From Candidatus Deferrimicrobiaceae bacterium (GTDB lineage: Bacteria; Desulfobacterota; Deferrimicrobia; Deferrimicrobiales; Deferrimicrobiaceae), in NCBI GenBank assembly GCA_036504035.1, contig DASXVV010000014.1:62001-126000 (forward strand): a DNA stretch of 64,000 bases. The letters run 5' to 3'. Below are positions 55,174-63,919 of the stretch, in pieces. The notes beneath the pieces were generated by a model. It ran no database searches. It worked only from the letters and a program-made list of their open reading frames with translations, and was not told the origin of the DNA. A program made the position numbers and the translations under genes. Positions within the stretch are counted from its first letter, which is position 1; each line of letters starts with the position of its first letter.

Positions 55174-56889
55174 ATGCTGAAATCCGTCCGGAAATCCGCT
55201 TTTCTCTGTTTCCTTTGCGCCTGCTGGGTCCTTCCCGGACTTTTCAACCATGAACCATGGAAGGCAGACGAACCGTATTCTTTCGGGATCGTCCATCACA
55301 TCCTTCAGACTGGCGACTGGGTGGTCCCGACCGTGGCCGGCGAACCGTTCATGGAAAAACCGCCCCTCTATTATCTGACGGCTGCCTTGTTCGCACGTTT
55401 CTTTTCCCCCCTGCTCCCGCTCCACGATGGCGCTCGTCTTGCGAGCGGTTTCTTCCTCTTCCTTGCGTTCCTGTTCGCCGGGCTCGCGGGGAAACGACTG
55501 TGGGGAAAAGGGCAGGGAGCGACGACCGTTGCCTTGCTTCTCGGATCCGCGGGCCTGTTGCTGAATGCCCACCAGATGATCACGGATACCGCCTTGTTCG
55601 CCGGGTGCTCCATCGCGATCTTCGGTCTCATCCTCTCGGAAGAGCGGCCGGTCGCGGGCGGGGGATGGTTGGGCCTGGGCGTCGGAATCGGGTTTCTGTC
55701 CAAGGGGCTTCTGGCCCCGGGGATCTTCGGTCTGTCGTCGCTTCTTCTCCCTGCCTTGTTTCCATCCTGGAGGACGCGGAGGTACGCGCTCTGCCTCGCT
55801 ATCGCAACGTTGTCAGCCCTTCCTTTTCTGGTGGTTTGGCCCGTTGCCTTGTACTTGCGGTCACCCGATCTGTTCCGGGGCTGGCTGTGGGTGAACAACT
55901 TCGGCAGGTACTTTGGGTTCTCACACCTTGGTCCCCGAAAAACTGGAACCTATCTCCTGCTGCTCTTCTATTTCGCGTTCCCCGCGTACCTCTTTGCCGC
56001 TTGGGCTCTTTGGCGGAAAGCGCGCGGCGGAAGGCGGGAACTGGCATCCATCGCGGTTCCCCTGGTGGTGTTTCTCGTGATGCTGGCAGTACTGGAGCTT
56101 GCATCGGATGGTCGGGACCTGTACGCGCTCCCCTTGTTGCTCCCTCTTTCGATGCTGGCCGCCTCGCTCGTCCCTGCGCTCCCCCCATGGTCTTCCGCGA
56201 TCCTGCACAGACTTAGCACGGTTGTTTTTCTGATTGTGATCCTGACGTTATGGGCCGGGTGGTTCGCACTGAACACGGGGCATCCGATGGCGCTTTGGGA
56301 TTGGCTGCATCGCACCCATCCTGCGTATATTCCTTCCTTCCGTCCTCTTGCCATCGTCGTTGCGGCCTTCTTCACCGTGTCATGGCTCCTGCTGGTGCTG
56401 GTCCCCCGTAACTCCGGGATACCCGACGGCGAGCGGGCTGTGGGCTCCTGGGCAACCGGCATGTCGCTATCGTGGGGAATAGCGATGGGAATCCTGCTCC
56501 CGTGGCTCGACGCGGGAAATTCATATCGGGACATGATGGTCTCGTTGGGCAAAGCCATTCCGGCGGGAACGCAGGAAATCGCAGGAATCTCGGTATGGGA
56601 AAGCTCGCGTGCGATGCTTGATTATTACATCGGAGTAAAAGTCCGGCAGGTCGCACCGAAAGATCGGGATCAGTACGACTTTCTGTTGGTGAGAGACAAT
56701 CCAGACGGGAATGAGCAGGCCGGCGCTGGCTGGAACAAGATTTGGGAAGGTGCAAGACCGGGCGATACAAAAGAGGTATTCCGCCTGTACAGCAGGAATG
56801 AAGAACCGGACAAGAGATTTTCGATCACGTCAATCCGCATGAAGACAAAACCGAAAAAGGTGCAGCGGATTCAAGGAACCGGAAAATGA
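55174..56889 (+). CDS. GT39/ArnT-like membrane glycosyltransferase
   Basis: This 571-residue protein has about a dozen hydrophobic segments. The N-terminal periplasmic loop HEPWKADEPYSFGI and the WVVPTVAGEPFMEKPPLYY segment are hallmarks of ArnT/PMT-type enzymes that move sugars from polyprenyl phosphates to lipid A, glycans or proteins; the Asp/Glu pair in ADEP is the catalytic site in the family. The acceptor is unknown. It has its own promoter and somewhat lower G+C, with more varied codon use than its neighbours, possibly a sign of transfer. It ends 101 bases before the response regulator gene. Confidence 0.88.
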   Translation: MLKSVRKSAFLCFLCACWVLPGLFNHEPWKADEPYSFGIVHHILQTGDWVVPTVAGEPFMEKPPLYYLTAALFARFFSPLLPLHDGARLASGFFLFLAFLFAGLAGKRLWGKGQGATTVALLLGSAGLLLNAHQMITDTALFAGCSIAIFGLILSEERPVAGGGWLGLGVGIGFLSKGLLAPGIFGLSSLLLPALFPSWRTRRYALCLAIATLSALPFLVVWPVALYLRSPDLFRGWLWVNNFGRYFGFSHLGPRKTGTYLLLLFYFAFPAYLFAAWALWRKARGGRRELASIAVPLVVFLVMLAVLELASDGRDLYALPLLLPLSMLAASLVPALPPWSSAILHRLSTVVFLIVILTLWAGWFALNTGHPMALWDWLHRTHPAYIPSFRPLAIVVAAFFTVSWLLLVLVPRNSGIPDGERAVGSWATGMSLSWGIAMGILLPWLDAGNSYRDMMVSLGKAIPAGTQEIAGISVWESSRAMLDYYIGVKVRQVAPKDRDQYDFLLVRDNPDGNEQAGAGWNKIWEGARPGDTKEVFRLYSRNEEPDKRFSITSIRMKTKPKKVQRIQGTGK

Positions 56890-56990
56890 GGCTCCAGCGG
56901 GGGTTTTAACTCATTGGATTGCCTGCGCCTTGTCCTAATCGTTGAAAAGCTTCCGGATTCACTCTAGAATTGATAGATTCCGGAGGGACC

Positions 56991-58265
56991 ATGCCCAAGA
57001 AAATCCTGCTCGCCGAAGACAGCCTTACAATCCAGAAGGTATTCGAGCTGACGTTCGCCCAGAGCGATTTCGCGTTGACGATGGTCGACAACGGCGTCGA
57101 TGCCGTCCGTCTCGCGGCCGAGATCTTGCCCGACCTGGTGATCGCCGACGTCACGCTCCCGGGCAGGACCGGGTTCGAGGTGGCGAGCGACCTGTCCGGC
57201 GTCCGGGGATGCCCCGTCCTGGTCCTTTCGGGAAGCCTCGGCCCCTTCGACGAGGAAACCTTCAAGAGCAGCGGCGCCAGGGGTGTTCTTTTCAAACCCT
57301 TCGAGTCCCAGGAACTGATCGACAAGGTCAACGAGATGCTGTCGGCCGCCGAGGTCGCCACCGAGGCGAGCGCCGGGCAGGCTGCGGCGCCCGGCACCGA
57401 GGAGTGGGATTTCAGCGATGTCCTCGAGGAGGTCGAGGGCGGGCCCGGCAAGCCGCCCGCCGCGTTCCTCCAGCGCGACGTCCCGCCCGGCGCCCCCGTC
57501 GCCGGCGATGCGATCGAGCTCGACGAGTTCGATGTGTCTCTGGAAGAAATCGAAGCACCAGAGCAACCGCCGGCTCCGGAATCCGGAAATGCCCCCGGCC
57601 TCCTCGAAACCGAAGCGGTGGTCGCCGAGCCGCCATTCACCATCGAGACGCCCTGCGAAGACGAGCCCGCCGGCATCACCGACATCTCTCCCGCGCTCGC
57701 CTCTGTCGAGGAACTCGAAGAGATCGAGGACCTCGAAGAGATGGAGCTGCTCCACAAGGAGACCGAGGGTCCGCTGGCGGTCGAGCCGCCTCCGGCGCCC
57801 GCTGCGGCGCCCGAATCCGAGGCCGTTGTCGAAGAGGAAGCGGAACTGGCGCTCGAGGCGCTCGATGCCGACTTCGAGTCCTGCGCGATGGACGAGGGCG
57901 AGCCCGAGCACGATCCCGAGGTCGCCTTGCAACCCGAGGAAGACCTCGAGGCGATCGCGGAACCTGCGCCCGTGGCTGTTCCGGTTCCGCCTGCCGGCGC
58001 AAATGCCGAGATCGCAGCCGCCGAAGCGTTGCGCGAGCAGTTTTCGGCGCGGGCCCGCGAGATCGTCGAGAAGGTCGCCACCGAGGCCGTCGAAAAGGTG
58101 ATGTGGGAGTGGATGGACCGGCTGTCCATCGAGTTCACCGAGCGCATCCGGGAATCGGTCGAATCGGTGGCGTGGGACGTCATCCCGAAGACGGCCGAGG
58201 CGCTGATCCGCGACGAGATCGCGCGGATCCGGCAACAGGAAGGAAAGCAGGGCGAATCCAGATGA
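56991..58265 (+). CDS. Response regulator with long acidic linker
   Basis: This 424-residue protein begins with a CheY-like receiver (KKILLAEDSLTIQKVFELTF, IADVTLPGRTGFEV, phospho-acceptor Asp near 53; VLFKPFESQELIDK). Residues about 125-340 are a low-complexity Glu/Ala/Pro region (EELEEIEDLEEMELL). The C-terminal 75 residues are helical and amphipathic (FSARAREIVEKVATEAVEKV ... VAWDVIPKTAEALIRDEIAR). There is no DNA-binding output, so signalling by protein contact is likely. Start ATG 56991 has a GGAGGG site. It overlaps valS by four bases; I recall a similar gene before valS in Geobacter. Confidence 0.85.
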   Translation: MPKKILLAEDSLTIQKVFELTFAQSDFALTMVDNGVDAVRLAAEILPDLVIADVTLPGRTGFEVASDLSGVRGCPVLVLSGSLGPFDEETFKSSGARGVLFKPFESQELIDKVNEMLSAAEVATEASAGQAAAPGTEEWDFSDVLEEVEGGPGKPPAAFLQRDVPPGAPVAGDAIELDEFDVSLEEIEAPEQPPAPESGNAPGLLETEAVVAEPPFTIETPCEDEPAGITDISPALASVEELEEIEDLEEMELLHKETEGPLAVEPPPAPAAAPESEAVVEEEAELALEALDADFESCAMDEGEPEHDPEVALQPEEDLEAIAEPAPVAVPVPPAGANAEIAAAEALREQFSARAREIVEKVATEAVEKVMWEWMDRLSIEFTERIRESVESVAWDVIPKTAEALIRDEIARIRQQEGKQGESR

Positions 58266-60907
58266 CCCAGGAACTCGACAAGGCGTATGACCCCAAGAAA
58301 GGCGAGGAGCGCTGGTATCCGTACTGGACCAGTCTCGGGCTGTTCCACGCCGACCCCGCGAAGGAAGGCAAGCCCTACACGATCGTTATTCCGCCCCCCA
58401 ACGTCACCGGGTCGCTCCACATGGGGCACGGGCTCAATATCACGCTTCAGGACGTATTGGTGCGTTACCACATGATGCAGGGCGACAACACGCTCTGGCT
58501 CCCGGGCACCGACCACGCCGGCATCGCGACCCAGAACGTGGTCGAGAAGCTGCTGGCGAAGGAAGGGAAAAGCCGTCAGGACGTCGGGCGCGAGGCGTTC
58601 ATCGAGCGCGTCTGGCAGTGGAAGGCCGAGAGCGGCGGCACCATCATCAAGCAGCTCAAGCGGCTCGGCGCGGCGTGCGACTGGGACCGCGAGCGATTCA
58701 CGATGGACGCGGGGCTGTCCCGGGCCGTGCGCGAGGCGTTCGTCCGCCTGTACAAGAAGGGGCTCATCTACCGCGGCAACTACATCATCAACTGGTGCCC
58801 CCGGTGCCATACGGCGCTCTCCGACCTCGAGGTCACCTTCGTCGAGACCAAGGGCACCCTCTACCACATCCGCTACCCCGAATTCGGCGGCAACGGCTAC
58901 GTGGTCGTCGCGACGACCCGGCCAGAGACGATGCTGGGCGACACCGGCGTGGCCGTCCACCCGAAGGACGAACGGTACGCGGGGCGCATCGGCACCACGC
59001 TCCGCCTGCCGCTGGCCAACCGTCCCATCCCGCTGCTGGCCGACGAGATGGTCGACCGCGAGTTCGGCACCGGCGCGGTCAAGATCACCCCGGCGCACGA
59101 CGCCAACGACTTCGAGGTGGCGCGCCGCCACGAGCTCCCGTCCGTCCGCGTCATCGACGAGTCCGGGAAGATGACCGCCGAGGCCGGGGAGTTCGCCGGC
59201 ATGGACCGCTTCGCCTGCCGCGACACGGTGGTCGAGACGTTGCGGATGCAGGGGCTCCTCGAGAAGGAAGAGCCCTACCTGCACAACGTCGGTCACTGCT
59301 ACCGATGCAACACGGTCGTCGAGCCGTATGAGAGCCTCCAGTGGTTCGTCAAGACCAAGCCGCTGGCCGAGCCCGCGATGGCGGCGGTCCGCTCGGGAGA
59401 AACGCGCATCGTTCCGGCGCAGTGGGAGAAGACCTACTTCGAATGGATGGAGAACATCCGCGACTGGTGCATTTCCCGCCAGATCTGGTGGGGGCACCGC
59501 ATTCCGGCGTGGCACTGCAACAAGTGCGGCGCGGTCATCGTCGAGATGGAGGATCCGACCGCGTGCCCGCAATGCGGCACGGCCGACATCCGCCAGGAGG
59601 ATGATGTTCTCGACACCTGGTTCTCCTCGTCGCTGTGGCCTTTCTCGACGCTCGGTTGGCCCGAAAAGACGGCCGAGTATGACCGATATTACCCGACCTC
59701 CACCCTCGTCACCGGCTTCGACATCCTCTTCTTCTGGGTCGCCCGAATGATGATGATGGGCATCGAGTTCACCGGCAAGGCGCCGTTCGCCGACGTCGTC
59801 ATCCACGCCCTGGTGCGCGACGCCAAGGGCGAGAAGATGAGCAAGACGCGCGGGAACGTCATCGACCCGCTCGAGGTGATCGACCGGTTCGGAACCGATG
59901 CGTTCCGCTTCACGCTGGTCGCGCTGGCCGCTCAGGGACGCGATATCCGGATGTCCGACGAGCGGGTCGAGGGCTATCGCAATTTCATGAACAAGCTCTA
60001 CCAGTCCGGCCGATTCGTCCGGATGCACGTCGACGAGGACACCGCGCTTTCGCTGCCGGAAAAGCTGTCGGTGGTCGACCGCTGGATCCTGTCCCGGCTG
60101 CAGCGCGCCATCGACGCGGTCCGGAAGGGAATCGACGAATTCCGCTTCAACGAGGCGGGGTCTGCGTTCTACCAGTTCGTCTGGCACGAGTTCTGCGACT
60201 GGTACCTCGAGATGATCAAGCCGTCGCTCATGCCCGAGGCCGACGCCCAGGTGCGCCAGGACCAGCGGGCCGTGCTGCTCCATGTGTTCGAATCGATCCT
60301 CGCGCTCGGGCATCCATTCATCCCGTACCTCACCGAGGAAGTGTGGCAGTCGCTTCCGGGCCGCCGGGGCACGATCATGAAACAGTCCTACCCCTCGGCC
60401 GATGCCGACCTGGTCGACGTGAACGTCGAAGACGACATGGGGCACCTGATGGAGGTGATCCGGGCCGTCCGCAACATGCGCAGCGAGCTCAACATCGCGC
60501 CTGCACGCAAAGTCGAGGTGCGCCTCAAGGGTGAGACGGAATCGCTCGATTTCCTGCGCGACCACGAGGAGATCCTGGACCGTCTCGCCCGGGCCGAGAA
60601 GGTTTCGTACATGGATCCCGACTACATCCCGGTCCAGGACGCCACTGCGGTCGTCGACGACATCGAGGTATGCCTGCCGCTGGCGGGCCTGATCGACTTC
60701 GCCGTCGAGGCGGCTCGCCTGCGCAAGGAGATCGAGAAGGCCGAGGGCGAGCTCAAGGTGCTCACGGCCAAGCTCGGGAACGAGCAGTTCGTCGCCAACG
60801 CGCCCGCCGACATCGTCGGGGCGCACCGGCAGCGCCGGGAGGAGCTCGACGAGAAGCGCGCCAAGCTCTCGAAGAACCTCGACCTGGTGTCGCGCTACCT
60901 GTCGTGA
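58262..60907 (+). CDS. valS: Valyl-tRNA synthetase
   Basis: This class I synthetase has 881 residues. The HIGH motif is HMGH at 54-57 in PPNVTGSLHMGHGLN and the KMSKS motif is KMSKT at 525-529. The editing domain (VATTRPETMLGDTGVAVHP) and C-terminal coiled coil (LRKEIEKAEGELKVLTAKLG) are complete. It overlaps the response-regulator stop (ATGA) and the nadC start (GTGA), so the three genes are coupled. No T-box or other leader is visible. Confidence 0.97.
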   Translation: MTQELDKAYDPKKGEERWYPYWTSLGLFHADPAKEGKPYTIVIPPPNVTGSLHMGHGLNITLQDVLVRYHMMQGDNTLWLPGTDHAGIATQNVVEKLLAKEGKSRQDVGREAFIERVWQWKAESGGTIIKQLKRLGAACDWDRERFTMDAGLSRAVREAFVRLYKKGLIYRGNYIINWCPRCHTALSDLEVTFVETKGTLYHIRYPEFGGNGYVVVATTRPETMLGDTGVAVHPKDERYAGRIGTTLRLPLANRPIPLLADEMVDREFGTGAVKITPAHDANDFEVARRHELPSVRVIDESGKMTAEAGEFAGMDRFACRDTVVETLRMQGLLEKEEPYLHNVGHCYRCNTVVEPYESLQWFVKTKPLAEPAMAAVRSGETRIVPAQWEKTYFEWMENIRDWCISRQIWWGHRIPAWHCNKCGAVIVEMEDPTACPQCGTADIRQEDDVLDTWFSSSLWPFSTLGWPEKTAEYDRYYPTSTLVTGFDILFFWVARMMMMGIEFTGKAPFADVVIHALVRDAKGEKMSKTRGNVIDPLEVIDRFGTDAFRFTLVALAAQGRDIRMSDERVEGYRNFMNKLYQSGRFVRMHVDEDTALSLPEKLSVVDRWILSRLQRAIDAVRKGIDEFRFNEAGSAFYQFVWHEFCDWYLEMIKPSLMPEADAQVRQDQRAVLLHVFESILALGHPFIPYLTEEVWQSLPGRRGTIMKQSYPSADADLVDVNVEDDMGHLMEVIRAVRNMRSELNIAPARKVEVRLKGETESLDFLRDHEEILDRLARAEKVSYMDPDYIPVQDATAVVDDIEVCLPLAGLIDFAVEAARLRKEIEKAEGELKVLTAKLGNEQFVANAPADIVGAHRQRREELDEKRAKLSKNLDLVSRYLS

Positions 60908-61728
60908 TCGTTCCCGTCGAGTACGAGGGACTCGTCCGCGCCGCCCTGGCCGAAGACGCACCCTATGGCGATCCGTTCGGGGCGATGTTCCAGGCGCCCG
61001 GCCGGGCGCTCCTCCTCTCCCGGGATGTGGGCGTGTTCTGCGGCGGTCCGGTCGGGGTCGAGGTGTTCCGGCAGCTGTCGCCCGAGGTCTCGGTCAAGTT
61101 CCTTGCCGAGGGGGCTACGATCGGGCCCGACGACGTGGTCGGCGAGATCGTCGGACCCCTGTGGGCGTTGCTGCGCGGCGAGCGGGTCGCGCTCAATTTC
61201 GTCCAGCGCCTTAGCGGCATCGCCACGCTGACTGCACGATACGTCCGGATCGCCGCGCCCCACGGCGTGCGCATCCTCGACACGCGCAAGACAACGCCGC
61301 TGCTTCGCGCCCTCGAGAAATACGCCGTCCGCACCGGCGGCGGCGTAAACCATCGCAACTCGCTCTCGGACGGCGTGCTGATCAAGGAAAACGGCATCCG
61401 GGCGGCGGGCGGCATCGCGGCCGCGGTCGCCGCGGCGCGGAAGGCGGTTCACCACCTTTGCCGCGTCGAGGTCGAGGTCGAGACGCTGGCCGAGGCCGAC
61501 GAGGCGGTGGCGGCGGGCGCCGACGGGCTGCTGCTCGACAACATGTCGCCCGAGAACGTCCGCGATGCGGTAGCGCGCCACGGCGCCCACCTCTTCATCG
61601 AGGCTTCCGGCGGCATCACGCTCGACACGCTCGAATCGTACGCCCGGACCGGTATCGCCAATATCGCGATCGGGGCGCTCACCCATTCGGCGCCGGCCTT
61701 CGACATCTCCTTCGAGGTCGTCGCGTGA
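60904..61728 (+). CDS. nadC: Quinolinate phosphoribosyltransferase
   Basis: It makes nicotinate mononucleotide from quinolinate and PRPP in NAD synthesis. The 274 residues include AEDAPYGDPF, RVALNFVQRLSGIATLT, ILDTRKTTPLLRALEKYAVR, GGGVNHRNSLSDGVLIKENG and the phosphate-binding EASGGITLDT. Start is GTG 60904 overlapping valS. The stop overlaps the next gene. Confidence 0.95.
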   Translation: MIVPVEYEGLVRAALAEDAPYGDPFGAMFQAPGRALLLSRDVGVFCGGPVGVEVFRQLSPEVSVKFLAEGATIGPDDVVGEIVGPLWALLRGERVALNFVQRLSGIATLTARYVRIAAPHGVRILDTRKTTPLLRALEKYAVRTGGGVNHRNSLSDGVLIKENGIRAAGGIAAAVAAARKAVHHLCRVEVEVETLAEADEAVAAGADGLLLDNMSPENVRDAVARHGAHLFIEASGGITLDTLESYARTGIANIAIGALTHSAPAFDISFEVVA

Positions 61729-62396
61729 GAGGCTTCTTTCTCGCCTTGGCTGTGGGGGGGGGCCTGCTGCTGGCTGCGGCAGTTCAGGCTGCAGCGCTTC
61801 CGGCCGACGGGATGAGCAGCGGCGCGTTGACGGGGTTCCGTCTCGTGGACGCGACGGCGGCATCGGTCAACGGGGAGATCATCTTTCTCTCCGACGTTTC
61901 CCGCGAGGCCTGCCTCGAGCGGTGCCGTGCATTCCCGGCCGACGCTTCCGACAACGTCTCGATGGTCGACGCCCGGAAGAAGCTGATCTACAACCGGCTC
62001 ATTCTGCAGGAGCAGCGGAAGCTGTCTCTCGGGGCGGTCGACAACGTCGCGCTCGCGGCCACGACGGCCGATGTGGCGAAGCGCATCGGTGCGTGTTCCG
62101 ATCCGTGCGCGAGAGAATTCAGCGCCTCCGGAGTCCGCGCGATCGTCTCCGACCGCTTCCTCGTAGACGAGTTTCTCGAGAAACGGGTGTCCGTCTTCAT
62201 CGAGATCCCGGACGAAGAAGTCCAGCGCGAGATCGGGAAACGCGCGACGGCCGAAGGGAAAGACCCCGAATCCTATTCCGAGGACGCGGTCAGGGCCGAT
62301 CTCCGGCGCGAGCGGTCCCGGCTCGAAGTGCAGAACTGGTATTACAAGGCGGCGGCGGGCGCCCGGATATTCCTGTCTCCCATGGAGGAGAAATGA
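61725..62396 (+). CDS. SurA-N-like periplasmic protein
   Basis: This 223-residue protein has a signal peptide (GFFLALAVGGGLLLAAAVQA) and a SurA-type chaperone core: ATAASVNGEIIFLSDVSREA, KLIYNRLILQEQRKL and a C-terminal helix (VRADLRRERSRLEVQNWYYK). The parvulin isomerase domain of full SurA is absent. It contains four Cys, in two C-x3-C pairs (CLERC, CSDPC), unusual for the family. GTG 61725 overlaps the nadC stop (GTGA). Likely a small periplasmic chaperone; the client is unknown. Confidence 0.8.
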   Translation: MRGFFLALAVGGGLLLAAAVQAAALPADGMSSGALTGFRLVDATAASVNGEIIFLSDVSREACLERCRAFPADASDNVSMVDARKKLIYNRLILQEQRKLSLGAVDNVALAATTADVAKRIGACSDPCAREFSASGVRAIVSDRFLVDEFLEKRVSVFIEIPDEEVQREIGKRATAEGKDPESYSEDAVRADLRRERSRLEVQNWYYKAAAGARIFLSPMEEK

Positions 62397-62776
62397 GCAA
62401 AGAACTGTACACCCTGACGGTCAAATCCGATTTCGCGGCAGCGCACCGGCTGCGGGAATACGACGGGAACTGCGAGCGGCTCCACGGCCACAACTGGCTC
62501 GTCGAAGTCTCCGTCACGACGGGAACCCTCGATGCCCGTGGCATGGCGGTCGATTTCCGGGTCATAAAAACGGCCCTCAACGAAGTGCTGGGGCAGCTCG
62601 ACCACGCCTACCTGAACGACGTCTCACCGTTTTCCGAGATCAACCCCTCCTCCGAAAACATCTCCCGGTTCATCTACGACGAGGTGACCGGCCGTATGCC
62701 CCCGACGGTCCGCGTCTCAAGCGTAGTCGTCTGGGAATCCACCGATGCACGGGCCGAATATTCCCGCGTCGACTGA
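62393..62776 (+). CDS. queD: 6-carboxy-5,6,7,8-tetrahydropterin synthase
   Basis: QueD converts dihydroneopterin triphosphate in the queuosine pathway. The 127 residues carry zinc ligands His18 (AAHRL), His31 and His33 (RLHGHNW), the catalytic Cys27, the LDHAYLND segment and the Glu in VWESTDARAEY. ATG 62393 has a GGAGGAGAA site and overlaps the previous stop. Other queuosine genes are not in the window. Confidence 0.94.
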   Translation: MSKELYTLTVKSDFAAAHRLREYDGNCERLHGHNWLVEVSVTTGTLDARGMAVDFRVIKTALNEVLGQLDHAYLNDVSPFSEINPSSENISRFIYDEVTGRMPPTVRVSSVVVWESTDARAEYSRVD

Positions 62777-63072
62777 TGGCCTGCCCGCCCGGGCCTCGGG
62801 TTGGCACCGAGTGTTGAATTGTTAAACAAGCCGTTGAATAAATATACACTTCGCAACATGCCGGAATATAAAGACTATTCCAGATCCCCTCCCATCATGT
62901 AAAGAAATGGATACAACCCGCTCCCGCGGGCGTTTTGCCGTCCGGACGAATCGGAACAAATAATCCTTACAAAACGATATGTTATGCCTCGCCTTTTCTG
63001 CAGGCCGTTTTGGGCATGTCCGATGCACAAGAGGAGTGCAGCGGAATGGCCCGCTAAAAGGAGGTGAGAAAA
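62777..63072. other. AT-rich intergenic region before the GcvH-like operon
   Basis: This 296-base gap has no convincing gene. It is AT-rich at about 62812-62875 (TTGAAT, AATAAATATA and TATAAAG elements that could form a promoter). A weak hairpin CCCGC-TCCC-GCGGG then CGTTTT (62917-62936) may end the queD transcript. A second hairpin TGCAC/GTGCA lies at about 63023-63039, just before the strong ribosome site. Confidence 0.5.
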
Positions 63073-63138
63073 ATGGCATATCTCCTGATCGGCATCGTCA
63101 TGTTGCTCGTCGGAACCTCGAACCCTGGCAGGGCGTAG
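63073..63138 (+). CDS. Tiny membrane-peptide gene
   Basis: ATG 63073 follows an AAAGGAGGTGAG sequence that matches the anti-Shine-Dalgarno almost perfectly. The 21 codons encode MAYLLIGIVMLLVG, one hydrophobic helix, then TSNPGRA and TAG. The GcvH-like gene starts 12 bases after its stop. A similar hydrophobic start occurs in the gene at 63920. Function unknown; it could also be a translational leader. Confidence 0.55.
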   Translation: MAYLLIGIVMLLVGTSNPGRA

Positions 63139-63150
63139 CGGGAGGCAACC

Positions 63151-63867
63151 ATGAAAGAAGGTCAGTGTCCATTTCTCGAAGTGACCACAGTGACCTTTTG
63201 CAAGGCTTTTCCGATGCGAAAGATGATCCCTGTGGACAAGAACTCGCCCCAGAAGGGGATGTGCAACGGGACCGGCTTTCGCAAGTGCATGACCTACAAG
63301 GACCGCGGGGGAGGCCGGGTGGAGGAGTGCGAGCGGATCCGGGGATTTTCGCAGAAATCGGACTACTATCTCCATCCCCGGCACGTCTGGGTCTCCCTCT
63401 CCGACGAATGCCGCACGAAGGTCAAGGTGGGGATCGACGATTTCGCCCAGAAGCTCATCGGGAAGGTCGACCGGATCTCCCTCCCCGCCGAAGGATCGGT
63501 CGTCAAGGAGAACAGCATCTGCATGATTCTCCATGCAGGTCCACGGACCGTGCGGATGGTCGCGCCGCTCGACGGGGTGGTGCTTTCGACCAACCCGAGG
63601 TTGACGAACGATCCTTCGGCCGTGAATCGCGCGCCCTACGAGGACGGCTGGATTCTCTCCATGTCGTCCACCGGAGAAGGCATCAAGCGGCTGTTTCATG
63701 GTGGAGCAGCGCGTAGCTGGTTCGAATGGGAAGTGGAAAGGCTGCAACGGCTCCTGTCTCCCGGCGCGGTCGCCACGGCGGCCGACGGGGGGGAATGCCT
63801 GGCGGATCTCGGGAGCCGGATGAACGAAGCGCAGTGGGATGAGTTGTCGGCCCTGTTCTTCGGCTAG
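63151..63867 (+). CDS. GcvH-like protein without lipoyl lysine, Cys-rich N-terminus
   Basis: In this 238-residue protein, residues about 75-175 resemble glycine cleavage H protein (YYLHPRHVWVSLSDECRTKV, FAQKLIGKVDRISLPAEG, MVAPLDGVVLSTNPRLTNDP, PYEDGWILSM). Where H protein has the lipoylated Lys of ESVKA, this sequence reads HAGPRTVRM, so lipoylation there looks impossible. The N-terminal 60 residues carry five spaced Cys (positions about 6, 17, 38, 45, 59) in a metal-binding-like arrangement. No gcvT or gcvP is nearby. It is probably a scaffold or redox-linked protein rather than part of glycine cleavage. A GGGAGG site precedes ATG 63151. Confidence 0.83.
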   Translation: MKEGQCPFLEVTTVTFCKAFPMRKMIPVDKNSPQKGMCNGTGFRKCMTYKDRGGGRVEECERIRGFSQKSDYYLHPRHVWVSLSDECRTKVKVGIDDFAQKLIGKVDRISLPAEGSVVKENSICMILHAGPRTVRMVAPLDGVVLSTNPRLTNDPSAVNRAPYEDGWILSMSSTGEGIKRLFHGGAARSWFEWEVERLQRLLSPGAVATAADGGECLADLGSRMNEAQWDELSALFFG

Positions 63868-63919
63868 CGCCAAAGGGTCGGACGCGCAGGTTCCACTCAC
63901 AGGAGAAGGAGGTCTGGTC

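Noticed and set aside
56906-60961. Minus-strand open frame of 1351 codons
   Set aside because: It is antisense to the response regulator and valS; low-complexity Ser stretches mirror the acidic linker, and no domain is seen.
62917-62936. Terminator after queD
   Set aside because: The stem is only five base pairs and far (140 bases) from the gene; kept only as a remark within the intergenic entry.
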